Source: an uncultured Campylobacter sp. (GTDB taxonomy: Bacteria > Campylobacterota > Campylobacteria > Campylobacterales > Campylobacteraceae). From it: a stretch of DNA of 64,000 nt. The notes beneath the pieces were generated by a model, which saw nothing but the letters and a program-made list of their open reading frames with translations, was not told the origin of the DNA and searched no databases. The position numbers and the translations under genes are program-made. The DNA is taken from contig NZ_CALHGM010000044.1 in NCBI RefSeq assembly GCF_938030145.1, positions 17,718 through 81,717 of the forward strand, given 5' to 3'. Positions 18,767 through 28,969 of the stretch are shown piece after piece (positions within the stretch are counted from its first letter, which is position 1; every line of letters starts with the position of its first letter).

Positions 18767-20252
18767 AAAGATTAATAACGCCAATTACGATTTCTTCGTC
18801 GAACAAGCCAAAGCTAAAGCCAAAGCGATAGAATTTGAAGCCGAGGGCATCTTGCGAAATTCTAAAATTTCGGTGCAGGAAGCCGAGTTTGAAGCGAAGA
18901 AAAAATACGAAGATAAAGCAAGCAAACTGCAGAAGGAATTTAACGTTAAATTTGACGAGCTCGGCAAAAAGGAGCACGCGCTTCTAACCGAGCAAGAGAT
19001 TTTAAAAGACAGCAAAAAAGAGCTCGAAAGCGCCAAAAAAGAGGCGAAATTCCTCTACGAAGAGGGCTCAAATTTAAAGAAAAGCTATGAAGAGAAGCTA
19101 GCTGAAGCGCTTAAAGTTTTGGAGCGCGTGGCGGGCTTTACGCAGGACGAGGCGCGCGCGCAGGTGCTTAAGAAAGTCGAGGAGCAAAGCCGCACCGACA
19201 TCGCTCACATCGTGCGAAAATATGAAGAGGAAGCCAAAAAAGAGGCGCGAAAAAAAGCGAATTATATTTTGGCGCAGGCCACGTCGCGCTTCGCGGGCGA
19301 GTTTGCGGCAGAGCGACTTATCAACGTTGTAAATATCAAAAACGACGAGCTTAAAGGCCGTATCATCGGCAAGGAGGGGCGTAACATAAAGGCGCTTGAG
19401 ATGACTCTTGGCGTGGACGTCATCATCGACGATACCCCGAATGCGATCATCGTAAGCTCACATAATCTCTACCGCCGCGCCATCGCCGTTCGCGTTATCG
19501 AAACTCTTATCGAGGATGGCAGAATTCAACCTGCGCGCATCGAGGATATCTACAAAAAAGTAAGCGACGAATTTGAAGCTAGTATCGCCGAAGAGGGCGA
19601 AAATATCGTAATGGATCTAGGTCTTAGTAAAATTCACCCCGAAATTTTAAAACTCATCGGCAAGCTTAAATTTCGCGCCAGCTACGGACAGAATGCCCTT
19701 GCGCATAGCCTTGAGGTTGCGCATCTTGCGGGCATCATCGCTGCAGAAACGGGCGGGGATCAAAAGCTAGCCAAGCGAGCAGGCCTGCTTCACGACATCG
19801 GCAAGGCGCTAACTCACGAGTACGAGGGTTCGCACGTAGATCTGGGCGCTGAGGTTTGTCGCCGCTACAAAGAGCATCCGGTAGTTATAAACGCTATCTA
19901 CGCCCACCACGGCCACGAGGAGGCTACCAGTGTGGAAAGCGCCGCAGTCTGTGCCGCAGACGCGCTAAGTGCTGCGCGCCCAGGCGCTAGACGAGAGGTG
20001 CTAGAAAGCTATCTAAAGCGCGTTAGCGATATCGAAGCGATCGCGATGAGCAAAACGGGCGTCAAGCAAGCCTACGCGATCAACGCAGGTCGCGAAATCC
20101 GCGTTATCGCAAACGCCAAGCTTATGAACGACGACGAAGCGGTTTTGGTCGCTAAAGAGATCGCCTCTGATATCCAAGACAAGGTTCAATTCCCAGGCGA
20201 GATCAAGGTTAACGTCATACGCGAGCTTCGCGCGGTCGAGATAGCCAAATAA
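18699..20252 (+). CDS. rny: Ribonuclease Y
   Basis: 517 residues. A membrane-anchored endoribonuclease that starts mRNA decay. In order: an N-terminal TM helix (about 3-20), a long charged coiled coil (to about 190), a KH RNA-binding domain with GRIIGKEGRNIKALE, and an HD domain with HSLEVAHLAG and LLHDIGKALTHE carrying the metal-binding His-Asp pair. Full length. An AGAGGAA ribosome site lies inside the upstream cyclo-ligase gene. Confidence 0.96.
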   Translation: MIEILIALCAIAVGAGIGYLVARKINNANYDFFVEQAKAKAKAIEFEAEGILRNSKISVQEAEFEAKKKYEDKASKLQKEFNVKFDELGKKEHALLTEQEILKDSKKELESAKKEAKFLYEEGSNLKKSYEEKLAEALKVLERVAGFTQDEARAQVLKKVEEQSRTDIAHIVRKYEEEAKKEARKKANYILAQATSRFAGEFAAERLINVVNIKNDELKGRIIGKEGRNIKALEMTLGVDVIIDDTPNAIIVSSHNLYRRAIAVRVIETLIEDGRIQPARIEDIYKKVSDEFEASIAEEGENIVMDLGLSKIHPEILKLIGKLKFRASYGQNALAHSLEVAHLAGIIAAETGGDQKLAKRAGLLHDIGKALTHEYEGSHVDLGAEVCRRYKEHPVVINAIYAHHGHEEATSVESAAVCAADALSAARPGARREVLESYLKRVSDIEAIAMSKTGVKQAYAINAGREIRVIANAKLMNDDEAVLVAKEIASDIQDKVQFPGEIKVNVIRELRAVEIAK

Positions 20253-20262
20253 GGAGTATGAA

Positions 20263-20844
20263 ATGAAAAAATTTATAATCGCTTTATTTTTGCTTTTTAA
20301 CGCGGCATTTGCCGATGATGAGCTCATCATCAACAGCGCAAGCGCCTATTCGTCGGTAATGCGCACAAACTCGCAGTACAAATATCTAGCGCAGCAAGCC
20401 CGCGCGATAGTGATCTTTCCGAGCGTCAAAAAGCTGGGCTTCATCATAGGCGGAATGTATGGTGAGGGGATCATTATCTATAATAACGACGGCGCGCGCA
20501 GCGTAAGCGGCGCTGAGATCAGCAGCGCCAGCGTAGGACTTCAGATCGGCTACGAGGATAATTATCTAGTTATTTTCGTAATGCATGACGACGTTATCCA
20601 AAAAATGCGAAATTCCCAAATCACGCTCTCGGGCGATGCGACGGCAGTTGCAGGTAACTACAGCGCCGATTCTGGCTCGTTAGACGTGCTAAATCAAGAT
20701 ATGTACGTCTTTACGAATAAAGGTGGGCTGTTTGCGGGAGTGAGCCTGGGCGGTTCGGTGCTGGAGACCAAAAATGACCGCGCTTTTGATCCAAATACCG
20801 AGGGCTATGCGCTTTTGATGCGAGTAATCGGCGCAGATGAGTAA
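20263..20844 (+). CDS. SYLF-domain (Ysc84/DUF500) secreted protein
   Basis: 193 residues with a signal peptide (MKKFIIALFLLFNAAFA). The mature part matches the SYLF/Ysc84 lipid-binding fold: AIVIFPSVKKLGFIIGGMYGEGI, then SSASVGLQIGY and NKGGLFAGVSLGGSVLE. In bacteria these are periplasmic or outer-membrane-associated proteins of unclear role; phospholipid binding is known for eukaryotic members only. It starts 11 bases after rny and is probably cotranscribed. Confidence 0.85.
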   Translation: MKKFIIALFLLFNAAFADDELIINSASAYSSVMRTNSQYKYLAQQARAIVIFPSVKKLGFIIGGMYGEGIIIYNNDGARSVSGAEISSASVGLQIGYEDNYLVIFVMHDDVIQKMRNSQITLSGDATAVAGNYSADSGSLDVLNQDMYVFTNKGGLFAGVSLGGSVLETKNDRAFDPNTEGYALLMRVIGADE

Positions 20845-21293
20845 AATTTAGCTAGAAATGCTAAGGCGCATAGCTTAGCGAAAAATTTTGCTTTATGGGC
20901 GTTTTATTAGCGGCTTGGAATTTTGCTCGCGTAATTTTATTGCAATTCGCGGGGTAGGAGGCATTTGAGGATATCGCGTAAATCCTGCGTAATTCGCAAG
21001 TTACTTTGAATTCTAAAGAAGTCGAAATTTTGTCATTAAATTTAGAATTGCAAAATTTTATCGCTAAATTTTGCGGTAATTTTACTTGATGCCTAGAAAT
21101 TTTATTTTAAAATTTCGCTTAATATTTTGCGGCGAAATTTTGTATTTTGCGGTAGCTGCGCGGAATTTTAAATTTAATGTCGCAGCAAAATCAAGTGGCG
21201 TCGTGGGGCGTTAGAGTGAAGCTTTCGTGCCGAATTTTAAAGCTGCTTTAGTCAAAATTTATAGAATTTTATACGATCTAATGAAAGGATTCG
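20845..21293 (+). other. 449-base AT-rich spacer without a gene
   Basis: Repeated GAAATTTTG and AAATTTTATCGC words on both strands, no ORF with a ribosome site, no RNA gene visible. It ends at the AAAGGA site of the DedA gene. Confidence 0.5.
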
Positions 21294-21857
21294 ATGGAAT
21301 CGATGTTTGCAAACCTCCATACTTGGGGGTATTTGATACTGTTTTTGTATTCGCTGGGCGGAGGATTTTTGGCGCTTGCGGCGGCGGGCGTGCTAAGCTC
21401 GGCCGGTGAGCTCAATATCGTCTTATGCATCGTAATCGCCTGCATATCGAACTTTATAGGCGATTCGGGGCTGTTTTTAGTAAGCCGCTACAATAAAAAA
21501 GAGATCATGCCCTATCTGCGCAAACAGCGCCGCAACCTCGCTCTGGCGCAAATTTTGTTTCGCAAATACGGCGACCGCATAATTTTAATCAAAAAATTCA
21601 TCTACGGCCTCAAAACCCTCGTACCGATCGCGATCGGCATCACAAAATATTCGTTTTTAAAATTTAGCGTCATCAATGCCGTAAGCTCGCTCATTTGGGC
21701 GCTTGTGGTAGGGCTACTGAGCTACTACGCGGGCGATTTCGTGCGCGAGCTCTATGTGCACATTAAGGACGCGCCGTGGATCGCTCCGCTGGCTCTAGGC
21801 GCGATAGTAGTGGCGATCGTGCTCTATTTTCGCTTCGCCACGCGCAAAAGAGGCTAG
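21294..21857 (+). CDS. DedA family membrane protein
   Basis: 187 residues with four or five hydrophobic spans and DedA/SNARE-associated landmarks: the N-terminal LYSLGGGFLALAAAGVLSS, FIGDSGLFLVSRY and the basic reentrant segment KFIYGLKTLVPIAIG. DedA proteins affect membrane lipid turnover and some are undecaprenyl-phosphate or phospholipid flippases. AAAGGA is seven bases before the ATG. First gene of an apparent DedA-barnase-barstar operon, with two bases between it and the next start. Confidence 0.88.
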   Translation: MESMFANLHTWGYLILFLYSLGGGFLALAAAGVLSSAGELNIVLCIVIACISNFIGDSGLFLVSRYNKKEIMPYLRKQRRNLALAQILFRKYGDRIILIKKFIYGLKTLVPIAIGITKYSFLKFSVINAVSSLIWALVVGLLSYYAGDFVRELYVHIKDAPWIAPLALGAIVVAIVLYFRFATRKRG

Positions 21858-21859
21858 CG

Positions 21860-22603
21860 GTGGCAAAAAAGCTGATCCCGCTCGCAATTTTTGCAGCACT
21901 TCTTTTGGCGCTAAATTTGATCTCCAATTCGCGCGACCCCGCGGCTAAAGATGAGCGGGTTTTTACCTCCAAAACCCTGGATGCTGCGTCGCGTAAAAGC
22001 GGCGTGCAAAATTCTGCAAGCGGCACCGATCGTAAAATTTCAAGCTACGAAAATCCAGAAAGCGGCGCCAGCGCAAAAGATGAGAGCGGTGCAAGAAGCG
22101 CAGACGGCGGGGCAGGGCGCGGAGCAGATATAGGAGATTTAAAATCTCATCCGCAAGCAAACGAGCGCGCCGCGACAGATTCTAAAGACGAGGCGGATGT
22201 CCACAGGCGGCACAGCGCAGATTACGAAGCTTCAAACTCGCAAAATCCCGCCGTAAATTCTAAAAATCAGCCCTCAGACGAGCCCTGCATAAGCAGGGAG
22301 TGCGTGAGCGCTCATATCCGCCGTACGGGCGCTTTGCCGCAAAATTTTATCACGAAAAAGCAGGCGGGCGAGCTTGGCTGGCAGGGCGGCGATCTGTGGC
22401 GATACGCGCGCGGCAAGAGCATCGGCGGCGATCGCTTCGGCAATTTTGAGCGCAGGCTGCCTGATAAAAGGGGGCGGATTTGGCGCGAATGCGACATCGA
22501 GTATCGCGGCGGCCCGCGCGGCGCAAAGCGGCTGATATTTTCAAACGACGGACTGATCTTTTACACCGCCGATCATTACGAAAGCTTCGAGCGCGTGCAA
22601 TGA
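21860..22603 (+). CDS. Barnase-like secreted ribonuclease
   Basis: 247 residues from a GTG start at 21860, two bases after the DedA stop. An N-terminal hydrophobic segment (about 4-22) is a signal or anchor. A long Ser/Asp/Ala-rich disordered linker (about 25-140) leads to a barnase (N1/T1-type guanyl RNase) domain from about residue 145: LPQNFITKKQAGELGW, GKSIGGDRFGNFERRLP, GRIWRECDIEY, RLIFSNDGLIFYTADHYESF. The catalytic Glu210, Arg224 and His239 match barnase Glu73, Arg87 and His102. Its stop overlaps the start of a barstar-like inhibitor. Likely exported to degrade extracellular RNA or to kill competitors. Confidence 0.92.
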   Translation: MAKKLIPLAIFAALLLALNLISNSRDPAAKDERVFTSKTLDAASRKSGVQNSASGTDRKISSYENPESGASAKDESGARSADGGAGRGADIGDLKSHPQANERAATDSKDEADVHRRHSADYEASNSQNPAVNSKNQPSDEPCISRECVSAHIRRTGALPQNFITKKQAGELGWQGGDLWRYARGKSIGGDRFGNFERRLPDKRGRIWRECDIEYRGGPRGAKRLIFSNDGLIFYTADHYESFERVQ

Positions 22604-22881
22604 GCTTAAATTTTAAAACGCGCAGCGCCGCAAAGATCATCATCGACGGCGCAAAGATTAGGCGCAAAGATCAAATTTTCGCGCTATTTGCCGCAGCGCT
22701 AAATTTCGAGCCAGAATACGTCGCAAATTTAGACGCGCTCTACGACGCGCTGGGCGAGCGAGGCGGGCAGGTTTTTGTCGTCATCAAAAGGGGCGGAATT
22801 TTAAAGCTAAGACTGGGTAAATTTTATGATATTTTGCTCGAGGTTTTGCGAAGCGGCAAGGCGAAAATTTTAATACTATAA
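22600..22881 (+). CDS. Barstar-like ribonuclease inhibitor
   Basis: 93 residues. The barstar core is visible: IIIDGAKIRRKDQIFALFAAAL, then YVANLDALYDAL (barstar: YGENLDALWDCL) with the inhibitory acidic helix, and a C-terminal strand AKILIL. It starts at 22600 in an ATGA overlap with the ribonuclease gene, so toxin and inhibitor are translationally coupled. The cytoplasmic inhibitor protects the producer from RNase made before export. Confidence 0.92.
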   Translation: MSLNFKTRSAAKIIIDGAKIRRKDQIFALFAAALNFEPEYVANLDALYDALGERGGQVFVVIKRGGILKLRLGKFYDILLEVLRSGKAKILIL

Positions 22882-22984
22882 GCTCTCGCGACAGCTTATT
22901 ATGGCTTCAAAGCCAAATTTTACCGAGCCTAAGACGAGTTTGTTTCGGCGCAGTTTCGAGAGCGCCGTTAAAATTTACTGAATT

Positions 22985-23434
22985 TTAGAGCTTATTAAAA
23001 GAGGCGATTTTAGAAATTTCACTCACAAAGCTCACGCGGTCAAATTTAAACTCAAGCCCATACTGCCAATCTTTGCGGCGCGGGTTTTTAAACTCGTAAA
23101 GCTTAACTGTCTCCGTTTCAAATTTAACCATAAGCGCGAGATACCAGCAGTTCCAGATCCCGCACGGACAGCCCAGTAGGACGACGCTTCGCTCGCCGCT
23201 AGCCGCAAGCCGTCCGTTAGGCGAGAGTGCATCCAAAAAGAGCTTTTTGAAATCAATCAAGCTCAAATAAGCGTAGTCTCCAGCTATACTGGCCTGCCCG
23301 TCCTTTGCGGCAAAGCTTTGCTCGCGCCTCTTAATCAGCTCAAGCAGAGGCTCGCCGTTTATCGCAACGACGACTTCGGTAAGGCTCTCGCCATTGCTCT
23401 CGTAATCGTTTAGGTAAAATTTAATGCTATCCAT
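22985..23434 (-). CDS. Hypothetical protein with a GCPCGIWNCW motif
   Basis: 149 residues, acidic, apparently cytoplasmic. It begins IKFYLNDYESNGESL, with a later LLGCPCGIWNCWYLALMV segment. Small bacterial proteins with a GCxCGxxGCWP-type motif are widespread and uncharacterised; the motif looks structural or metal-binding. Convergent with the barnase-barstar operon. No function is assigned. Confidence 0.65.
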   Translation of the reverse strand: MDSIKFYLNDYESNGESLTEVVVAINGEPLLELIKRREQSFAAKDGQASIAGDYAYLSLIDFKKLFLDALSPNGRLAASGERSVVLLGCPCGIWNCWYLALMVKFETETVKLYEFKNPRRKDWQYGLEFKFDRVSFVSEISKIASFNKL

Positions 23435-23806
23435 GTGGCAATCTCGCTAAATGATCTATTTTGCGCCGTATTTGCACCGACCTGCTAAAATTTCAGCGCA
23501 GTTTAGCGAATTTGAAGTGAAATTCGGTTGAAGATCAAAAAATTCGCTGCTAAAGCGCAGATCAAATGGATATTTTGTAAAATTTAGGGATTTAGGGACT
23601 TATTTTTTAACGCACGCAAGCTCAAATTCACAAAAAAGTTCAATTTGCGTAGATGAAAGAAGCGAAAATAAAAGGTTAAATTTCATCACAGATCAAAGAG
23701 ATCGAAACAAGGGTTAAATTTTGCTATGGATAAAGAAGTCGAAATTAGAAATGAGGGGTTAAATTTAATTCGCTTTTGCGGGCGCTTAAATTTAACCCCG
23801 CCGCGG
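23435..23806. other. 372-base spacer with a strong inverted repeat
   Basis: No convincing gene; a plus-strand frame (23726-23998) runs over the lipoprotein gene on the other strand. The word GGTTAAATTT recurs near 23671, 23711 and 23757. The last copy forms the inverted repeat listed separately. Confidence 0.5.
23755..23799 (-). terminator. Hairpin after the lipoprotein gene, possible terminator
   Basis: A perfect 14-base inverted repeat, GGGGTTAAATTTAA (23755-23768) and TTAAATTTAACCCC (23786-23799), with a 17-base loop. It starts 8 bases beyond the stop of the minus-strand lipoprotein gene. No clear U run follows, so it could be a terminator, a 3' mRNA stabiliser or a protein site. Confidence 0.45.
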
Positions 23807-24184
23807 CTACATCATTTCGCCGCTTTTGTGCTCGTGCTCGGTGTAGGTTACCGGAATATCCTTCTTGCCTTTGCCCGGCGTATAGACTCCCTCTCCGCGT
23901 TTGAAAAGAAGCTCAATGCCTTCGTCGTTTGTAAGCATTATGCCGCTTGCGGAAGCCGCGCGTTTAAGATTATGCTTCTTACCCTTTTCATCGGTTAACA
24001 CGCCTGTTGCGAACATATCGTTCGAGCTAAGGCTGATGCGCTTATCTCCGGTCTCTCCGAGTAGAAATACGATCGTGTGCGCTACAGACTCTTGCTTTTG
24101 CTGCGGAGCCGTATCGGCCTTAGGTTGGTTGCATCCGCTTAAAATCGCGATTGCCGCTAATGACGAGAATACAATTCGTCTCAT
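23807..24184 (-). CDS. Small lipoprotein, possibly MliC-like
   Basis: 125 residues. Lipoprotein signal ending at LSGC (Cys18), a short linker, then a compact beta-rich domain. The segment AASASGIMLTNDEGIELLFKRGEG vaguely resembles the SGSGARY...ELW.KG core of MliC/PliC lysozyme-inhibitor lipoproteins, but the usual second Cys is absent, so this is only a suggestion. It is divergent from gapA. Confidence 0.65.
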   Translation of the reverse strand: MRRIVFSSLAAIAILSGCNQPKADTAPQQKQESVAHTIVFLLGETGDKRISLSSNDMFATGVLTDEKGKKHNLKRAASASGIMLTNDEGIELLFKRGEGVYTPGKGKKDIPVTYTEHEHKSGEMM

Positions 24185-24321
24185 TTTTTCTCCTTTAAAA
24201 AAAGTTCGCGAATTATATAGCCAAAAAGTAAATCCTAGATTTCGCGACTTTTTATTTAATCAAAGATTAACCCAAATTTAGTAAAATTCCAGCTGAAAAC
24301 ATCCCAAATAAGGAGAACCTT

Positions 24322-25326
24322 ATGGCAGTAAAAATCGCAATTAACGGCTTTGGAAGGATCGGTAGGTGCGCGGCTAGAATTGCGCTAAGCAGGGACGATG
24401 TAGAGCTTGTAGCGATCAACGATACCGCTAAGCGCGAGCTTACGAGATACCTGCTTCAATACGACACCGTTCACGGCGAGTTTCGTAAAAAAGTAGAAAT
24501 TATAAGCGACGAATGCATAGCCGTAGACGGAAAAAAGATCCGCGTCTATTCCACCAGAGAGCCTGCGGAGCTTGATTTTGCGGGCGATGGTGCAGAAGCT
24601 GTGCTTGAATGTACTGGTGCGTTTTTAACGAGCGAAAAATGCAAGCCGTTCATAGATAACGGTATCGGCGTAGTCGTAATGAGCGCACCTGCCAAGGATG
24701 ATACGCCTACTTTCGTAATCGGCGTTAATGAGGGCGCTTATGCAGGACAGCGCGTCATCTCAAACGCTAGCTGCACCACTAACGGCCTAGCTCCGATTGC
24801 AAAAATTATAGACGATGAGCTTGGTATCGAAAAGGGTCTGATGACGACGATTCATGCCTATACACATGGACAGAGTCTAGTCGATGTAAAAGCCAAGGAC
24901 TTTCGCCGTTCACGCGCCGCAGCTCTTAATATCGCTCCGACTACGACGGGTGCGGCAAAAGCGATTAGTAAGGTACTTCCGCAGCTAAGCGGTAAGATGC
25001 ACGGACAATCTGTGCGCGTGCCGGTGGCTAACGTTTCGATGGTTGATCTAACGGTGCTAACGCACAAGCAGACGAGCGCCGAGGAGCTAAATGAAATTTT
25101 CCGTCGCTATGCCGCTAAAGAGATGAAAGGAATTTTGCTCGTAGACGACGATAGTCGCGTCAGCAGCGATTTTTGTACTTCAGAATACTCCAGCATCGTA
25201 GCTAGCGACTGCACGCAGGTAATTGACGGCAATCTGATAAAAGTAATGAGCTGGTATGACAACGAGTGGGGATATAGTGAACGCCTCATCGATTTAGCCC
25301 TATATGCGGCAAAAAGAAGGAAATAA
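24322..25326 (+). CDS. gapA: Glyceraldehyde-3-phosphate dehydrogenase
   Basis: 334 residues. Oxidises and phosphorylates G3P to 1,3-bisphosphoglycerate with NAD(P). The Rossmann start is [13 protein letters not shown]; the catalytic Cys lies in [16 protein letters not shown]; the phosphate-binding TTTGAAKA and the late [10 protein letters not shown] are intact. AAGGAG precedes the ATG. First gene of a gapA-pgk-tpiA operon, with pgk starting two bases after its stop. Confidence 0.97.
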   Translation: MAVKIAINGFGRIGRCAARIALSRDDVELVAINDTAKRELTRYLLQYDTVHGEFRKKVEIISDECIAVDGKKIRVYSTREPAELDFAGDGAEAVLECTGAFLTSEKCKPFIDNGIGVVVMSAPAKDDTPTFVIGVNEGAYAGQRVISNASCTTNGLAPIAKIIDDELGIEKGLMTTIHAYTHGQSLVDVKAKDFRRSRAAALNIAPTTTGAAKAISKVLPQLSGKMHGQSVRVPVANVSMVDLTVLTHKQTSAEELNEIFRRYAAKEMKGILLVDDDSRVSSDFCTSEYSSIVASDCTQVIDGNLIKVMSWYDNEWGYSERLIDLALYAAKRRK

Positions 25327-25327
25327 G

Positions 25328-26539
25328 ATGGGCGAAATTCTTTCGATTAAAGATTTGAAATTTAAAGACGGCGCGCGCGTTTTTATCAGGTGCGATTTTA
25401 ACGTGCCGATGGATGAGTTTTGCAATATTACGGACGATCGTCGCATCCGTTCGTCTATCCCTACTATTAAATATTGCTTAGACGAGGGTTGCGCAGTAAT
25501 TTTAGCCAGCCACTTAGGGCGCCCGAAAAACGGATATGAAGAAAGACTTAGCCTAAAGCCTGTGGTAAAGAGGCTATCTAGGCTTTTGGAGCGCGAGATA
25601 AAATTTGTCTCCGATGTCGCAGGCGAGGAAGCTGGAGCTGCGGTAAATTCGCTTAAAAAGGGCGAAGTGCTTCTACTAGATAATCTGCGCTTCGAAAAGG
25701 GCGAGAGTAAAAACGACGAAGCACTAGCTAAGAGGCTTGCGAGCTACGCGGAATTTTATATCAACGACGCTTTTGGTGTATGCCACCGCGCGCATGCTTC
25801 GGTAGAGGCGATTACGAAATTCTACGATGAGGCACACAAAGCGGCGGGATTTTTATTGCTAAAAGAGATAAAATTCGCCAAAGACCTTATTAAAGATCCT
25901 GCGCGTCCTTTCGTAGCCGTAACGGGCGGCAGCAAAGTAAGTGGCAAGCTTCAGGCGCTTAAAAATTTACTTCCTAAAGTCGATAAGCTCATCATCGGAG
26001 GCGGCATGGCGTTTACCTTTTTAAAAGCCGTCGGATATGATATCGGTAAATCTTTGCTCGAAGAGGATCTAATCGAGGAAGCAAAAAATATTCTCCGCAA
26101 TGCTCGCGAGCTTGGGGTTAAAATTTATATCCCCGTCGATGCCGTCGCAGCTCCGCAATGCTCGCAAGATGCCGTTACAAAAAAGGTTACAGTCCAAGAA
26201 ATTCCAAGCGATTGGATGGGACTAGATATCGGGCCTGCGACCGTAGCGCTTTTTAAAGAAGCCCTAGACGATGCGCAAACGATCTGGTGGAACGGACCGA
26301 TGGGAGTTTTTGAGATCGATAAATTCGCTCGTGGTAGCCTGCATATATCGCACGCGATCGCAGATAGCGACGCCACGACCGTAGTGGGCGGCGGCGATAC
26401 CGCAGATGTCGTCGAACGCGCTGGCAACGCTGATGATATGACTTTTATTTCTACCGGAGGCGGCGCGAGCTTAGAACTCATCGAGGGCAAGGAACTGCCG
26501 GGCGTGCGAGTGCTTACCGCTAAAACGGAGCTGCGATGA
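25328..26539 (+). CDS. pgk: Phosphoglycerate kinase
   Basis: 403 residues. Landmarks: [35 protein letters not shown] (as YINDAFG), GGSKVSGKL, and the ATP-site WNGPMGVFE plus GGGDTADVV. The start is the ATG at 25328, directly after the gapA stop; the open frame begins eight codons earlier inside gapA. Its last four bases overlap tpiA. Confidence 0.97.
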   Translation: MGEILSIKDLKFKDGARVFIRCDFNVPMDEFCNITDDRRIRSSIPTIKYCLDEGCAVILASHLGRPKNGYEERLSLKPVVKRLSRLLEREIKFVSDVAGEEAGAAVNSLKKGEVLLLDNLRFEKGESKNDEALAKRLASYAEFYINDAFGVCHRAHASVEAITKFYDEAHKAAGFLLLKEIKFAKDLIKDPARPFVAVTGGSKVSGKLQALKNLLPKVDKLIIGGGMAFTFLKAVGYDIGKSLLEEDLIEEAKNILRNARELGVKIYIPVDAVAAPQCSQDAVTKKVTVQEIPSDWMGLDIGPATVALFKEALDDAQTIWWNGPMGVFEIDKFARGSLHISHAIADSDATTVVGGGDTADVVERAGNADDMTFISTGGGASLELIEGKELPGVRVLTAKTELR

Positions 26540-27228
26540 TATTAGCAGCGAATCTTAAATGTAACCATACCCGTGCTAGCTTTGAGCGGTACGCTAAAGC
26601 TTTAGATGAAGGCTTATCGGGCGGAATTTCGCGCGAGGATGAAATTCTAGTTTTTCCTCCTGCTAGCGCATTTTGCACGGGGGTGAAAAATTTTACTCAA
26701 GGCGCGCAAAATTTCTATCCTGCCGCGCACGGCAGCTTTACGGGCGAGATCGGCGGCGATATGCTGGCGGAATTTGACATCAAAACCGTTCTTATTGGAC
26801 ATAGTGAGCGGCGCGCTATTTTGGGCGAGAGCGCAGAGCTGATAAGAGAGAAATTCAGTTTTGCCGCAGCGCAGGGCTGGCGCATCGTCTTTTGCGTCGG
26901 CGAGGACGAGGCGGCATTTGCGCAAAACCGCAGCGAGGATTTCGTAGCGGCACAGCTTGAGGGTATCGATCTGAAATATCCGAGCTTAGTACTAGCCTAC
27001 GAGCCCGTCTGGGCGATCGGCACGGGCAGAAGCGCGCAGTGCGAGCAGATCGAAAGAATGCTAAATTTCTTGCGTGCTAAAAGCCCCGTGCCGCTACTTT
27101 ACGGCGGCAGCGTGAATGCTGAAAATATCGCAAAAATTTGCGCGATAAGAGGCTGCGGCGGGGTGTTAGTGGGGACGGCGAGCTGGGATGCGTCGAAGTT
27201 TTTAGAGCTTATACGCGTTGTCTCGTGA
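26536..27228 (+). CDS. tpiA: Triosephosphate isomerase
   Basis: 230 residues, short like other Campylobacter TpiA. The active-site Lys is in ANLKCNHT, the His in LIGHSERRA and the Glu in [15 protein letters not shown]; the phosphate loop is LYGGSVN. Overlaps pgk by four bases (ATGA), which gives tight coupling of three consecutive glycolytic steps. Confidence 0.96.
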   Translation: MILAANLKCNHTRASFERYAKALDEGLSGGISREDEILVFPPASAFCTGVKNFTQGAQNFYPAAHGSFTGEIGGDMLAEFDIKTVLIGHSERRAILGESAELIREKFSFAAAQGWRIVFCVGEDEAAFAQNRSEDFVAAQLEGIDLKYPSLVLAYEPVWAIGTGRSAQCEQIERMLNFLRAKSPVPLLYGGSVNAENIAKICAIRGCGGVLVGTASWDASKFLELIRVVS

Positions 27229-27507
27229 GCGCCTTTTAATGAGTTTGAAATTTTAAGTCTGCGACAGGCTACATGCCTAGCCTTGACTTAAAATTTCTAC
27301 ACAACATTAAAATCCATCTCACGATACTGCCACTATCAAATTTGGTGTTTTGTTGAATTTTGTAAATTTATAAATTTCAAATTGCGAAGGATTTTGAGTT
27401 GATTTTTGTGGCTTTGCAGTTAAAATTTGTGTAGGTTATACGGATGGTCTGCCAAGCAAAATTTTAACCAAATCGTCAAAAAGCGCTCAAAAGCCAAGCA
27501 AAAATAG

Positions 27508-28347
<840 letters not shown>

Positions 28348-28370
28348 AACGACAGGTAAAAAGGCTAAAT

Positions 28371-28715
28371 TTGACGCGCGCAGTTTTTTACGACGATAGT
28401 CATAGACGGATAGCAGAGGGCGGCATAGAGGGCATCGCCGCCGTTTTGCGAGGTGATGACGAGGCAGAGAAAGCCTCGCTTCTGTTGTGTCTAGATTATT
28501 ACCTTGATCCATACTACGGCTGCGCGCTGGCGCATGAGAGCGAAATTTTCGCCCTTTTGCAGGAGCTACTTCTGAGCGAGCGCTCACAAGCCATCAGAGA
28601 CGATATTTTGCAGCTTCTAGGCGATTACTGCGGCGATTTTAGCGTGCTGCGAAGCAGGATTTGCGAGGCGTCAGGCGAGCTTTCGCCAGATATTAAGCGC
28701 TTGATCGAAGGATAA
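28371..28715 (+). CDS. Small hypothetical protein after fabI
   Basis: About 114 residues from a TTG start at 28371, chosen because AAAAAGG (28358-28364) sits seven bases upstream; an open frame back to 28323 would overlap fabI. The product is acidic, Leu/Ala-rich and probably all-helical (DDEAEKASLLLCLDYYLDP, LLQELLLSERSQAIRDDIL), in a HEAT-like style. Only 23 bases after fabI, so likely in the same operon. Function unknown. Confidence 0.6.
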   Translation: MTRAVFYDDSHRRIAEGGIEGIAAVLRGDDEAEKASLLLCLDYYLDPYYGCALAHESEIFALLQELLLSERSQAIRDDILQLLGDYCGDFSVLRSRICEASGELSPDIKRLIEG

Positions 28716-28969
28716 ATTTAACGGCTGGCGCGCCTTTGTATACGGTAATTGCGTCACGGCGAGCGGTAGCGAAATTTGCCGCACCTCCGCATACGCCCCT
28801 TTTTGTTGCGAAAATGCGGCAGCGCAAAATTTAAAAGTTGGAAGCGGCGACGAGAACCTCGGATGAGCGAGGAGCTCTATTAGGCGCGTACCTAAAAACG
28901 GCATGAAGATAGAGGATTATTTCAGAGCCGTTTTTGAAAAAAGCGGTAAAACCGCCAGGAAGGAGCTTG

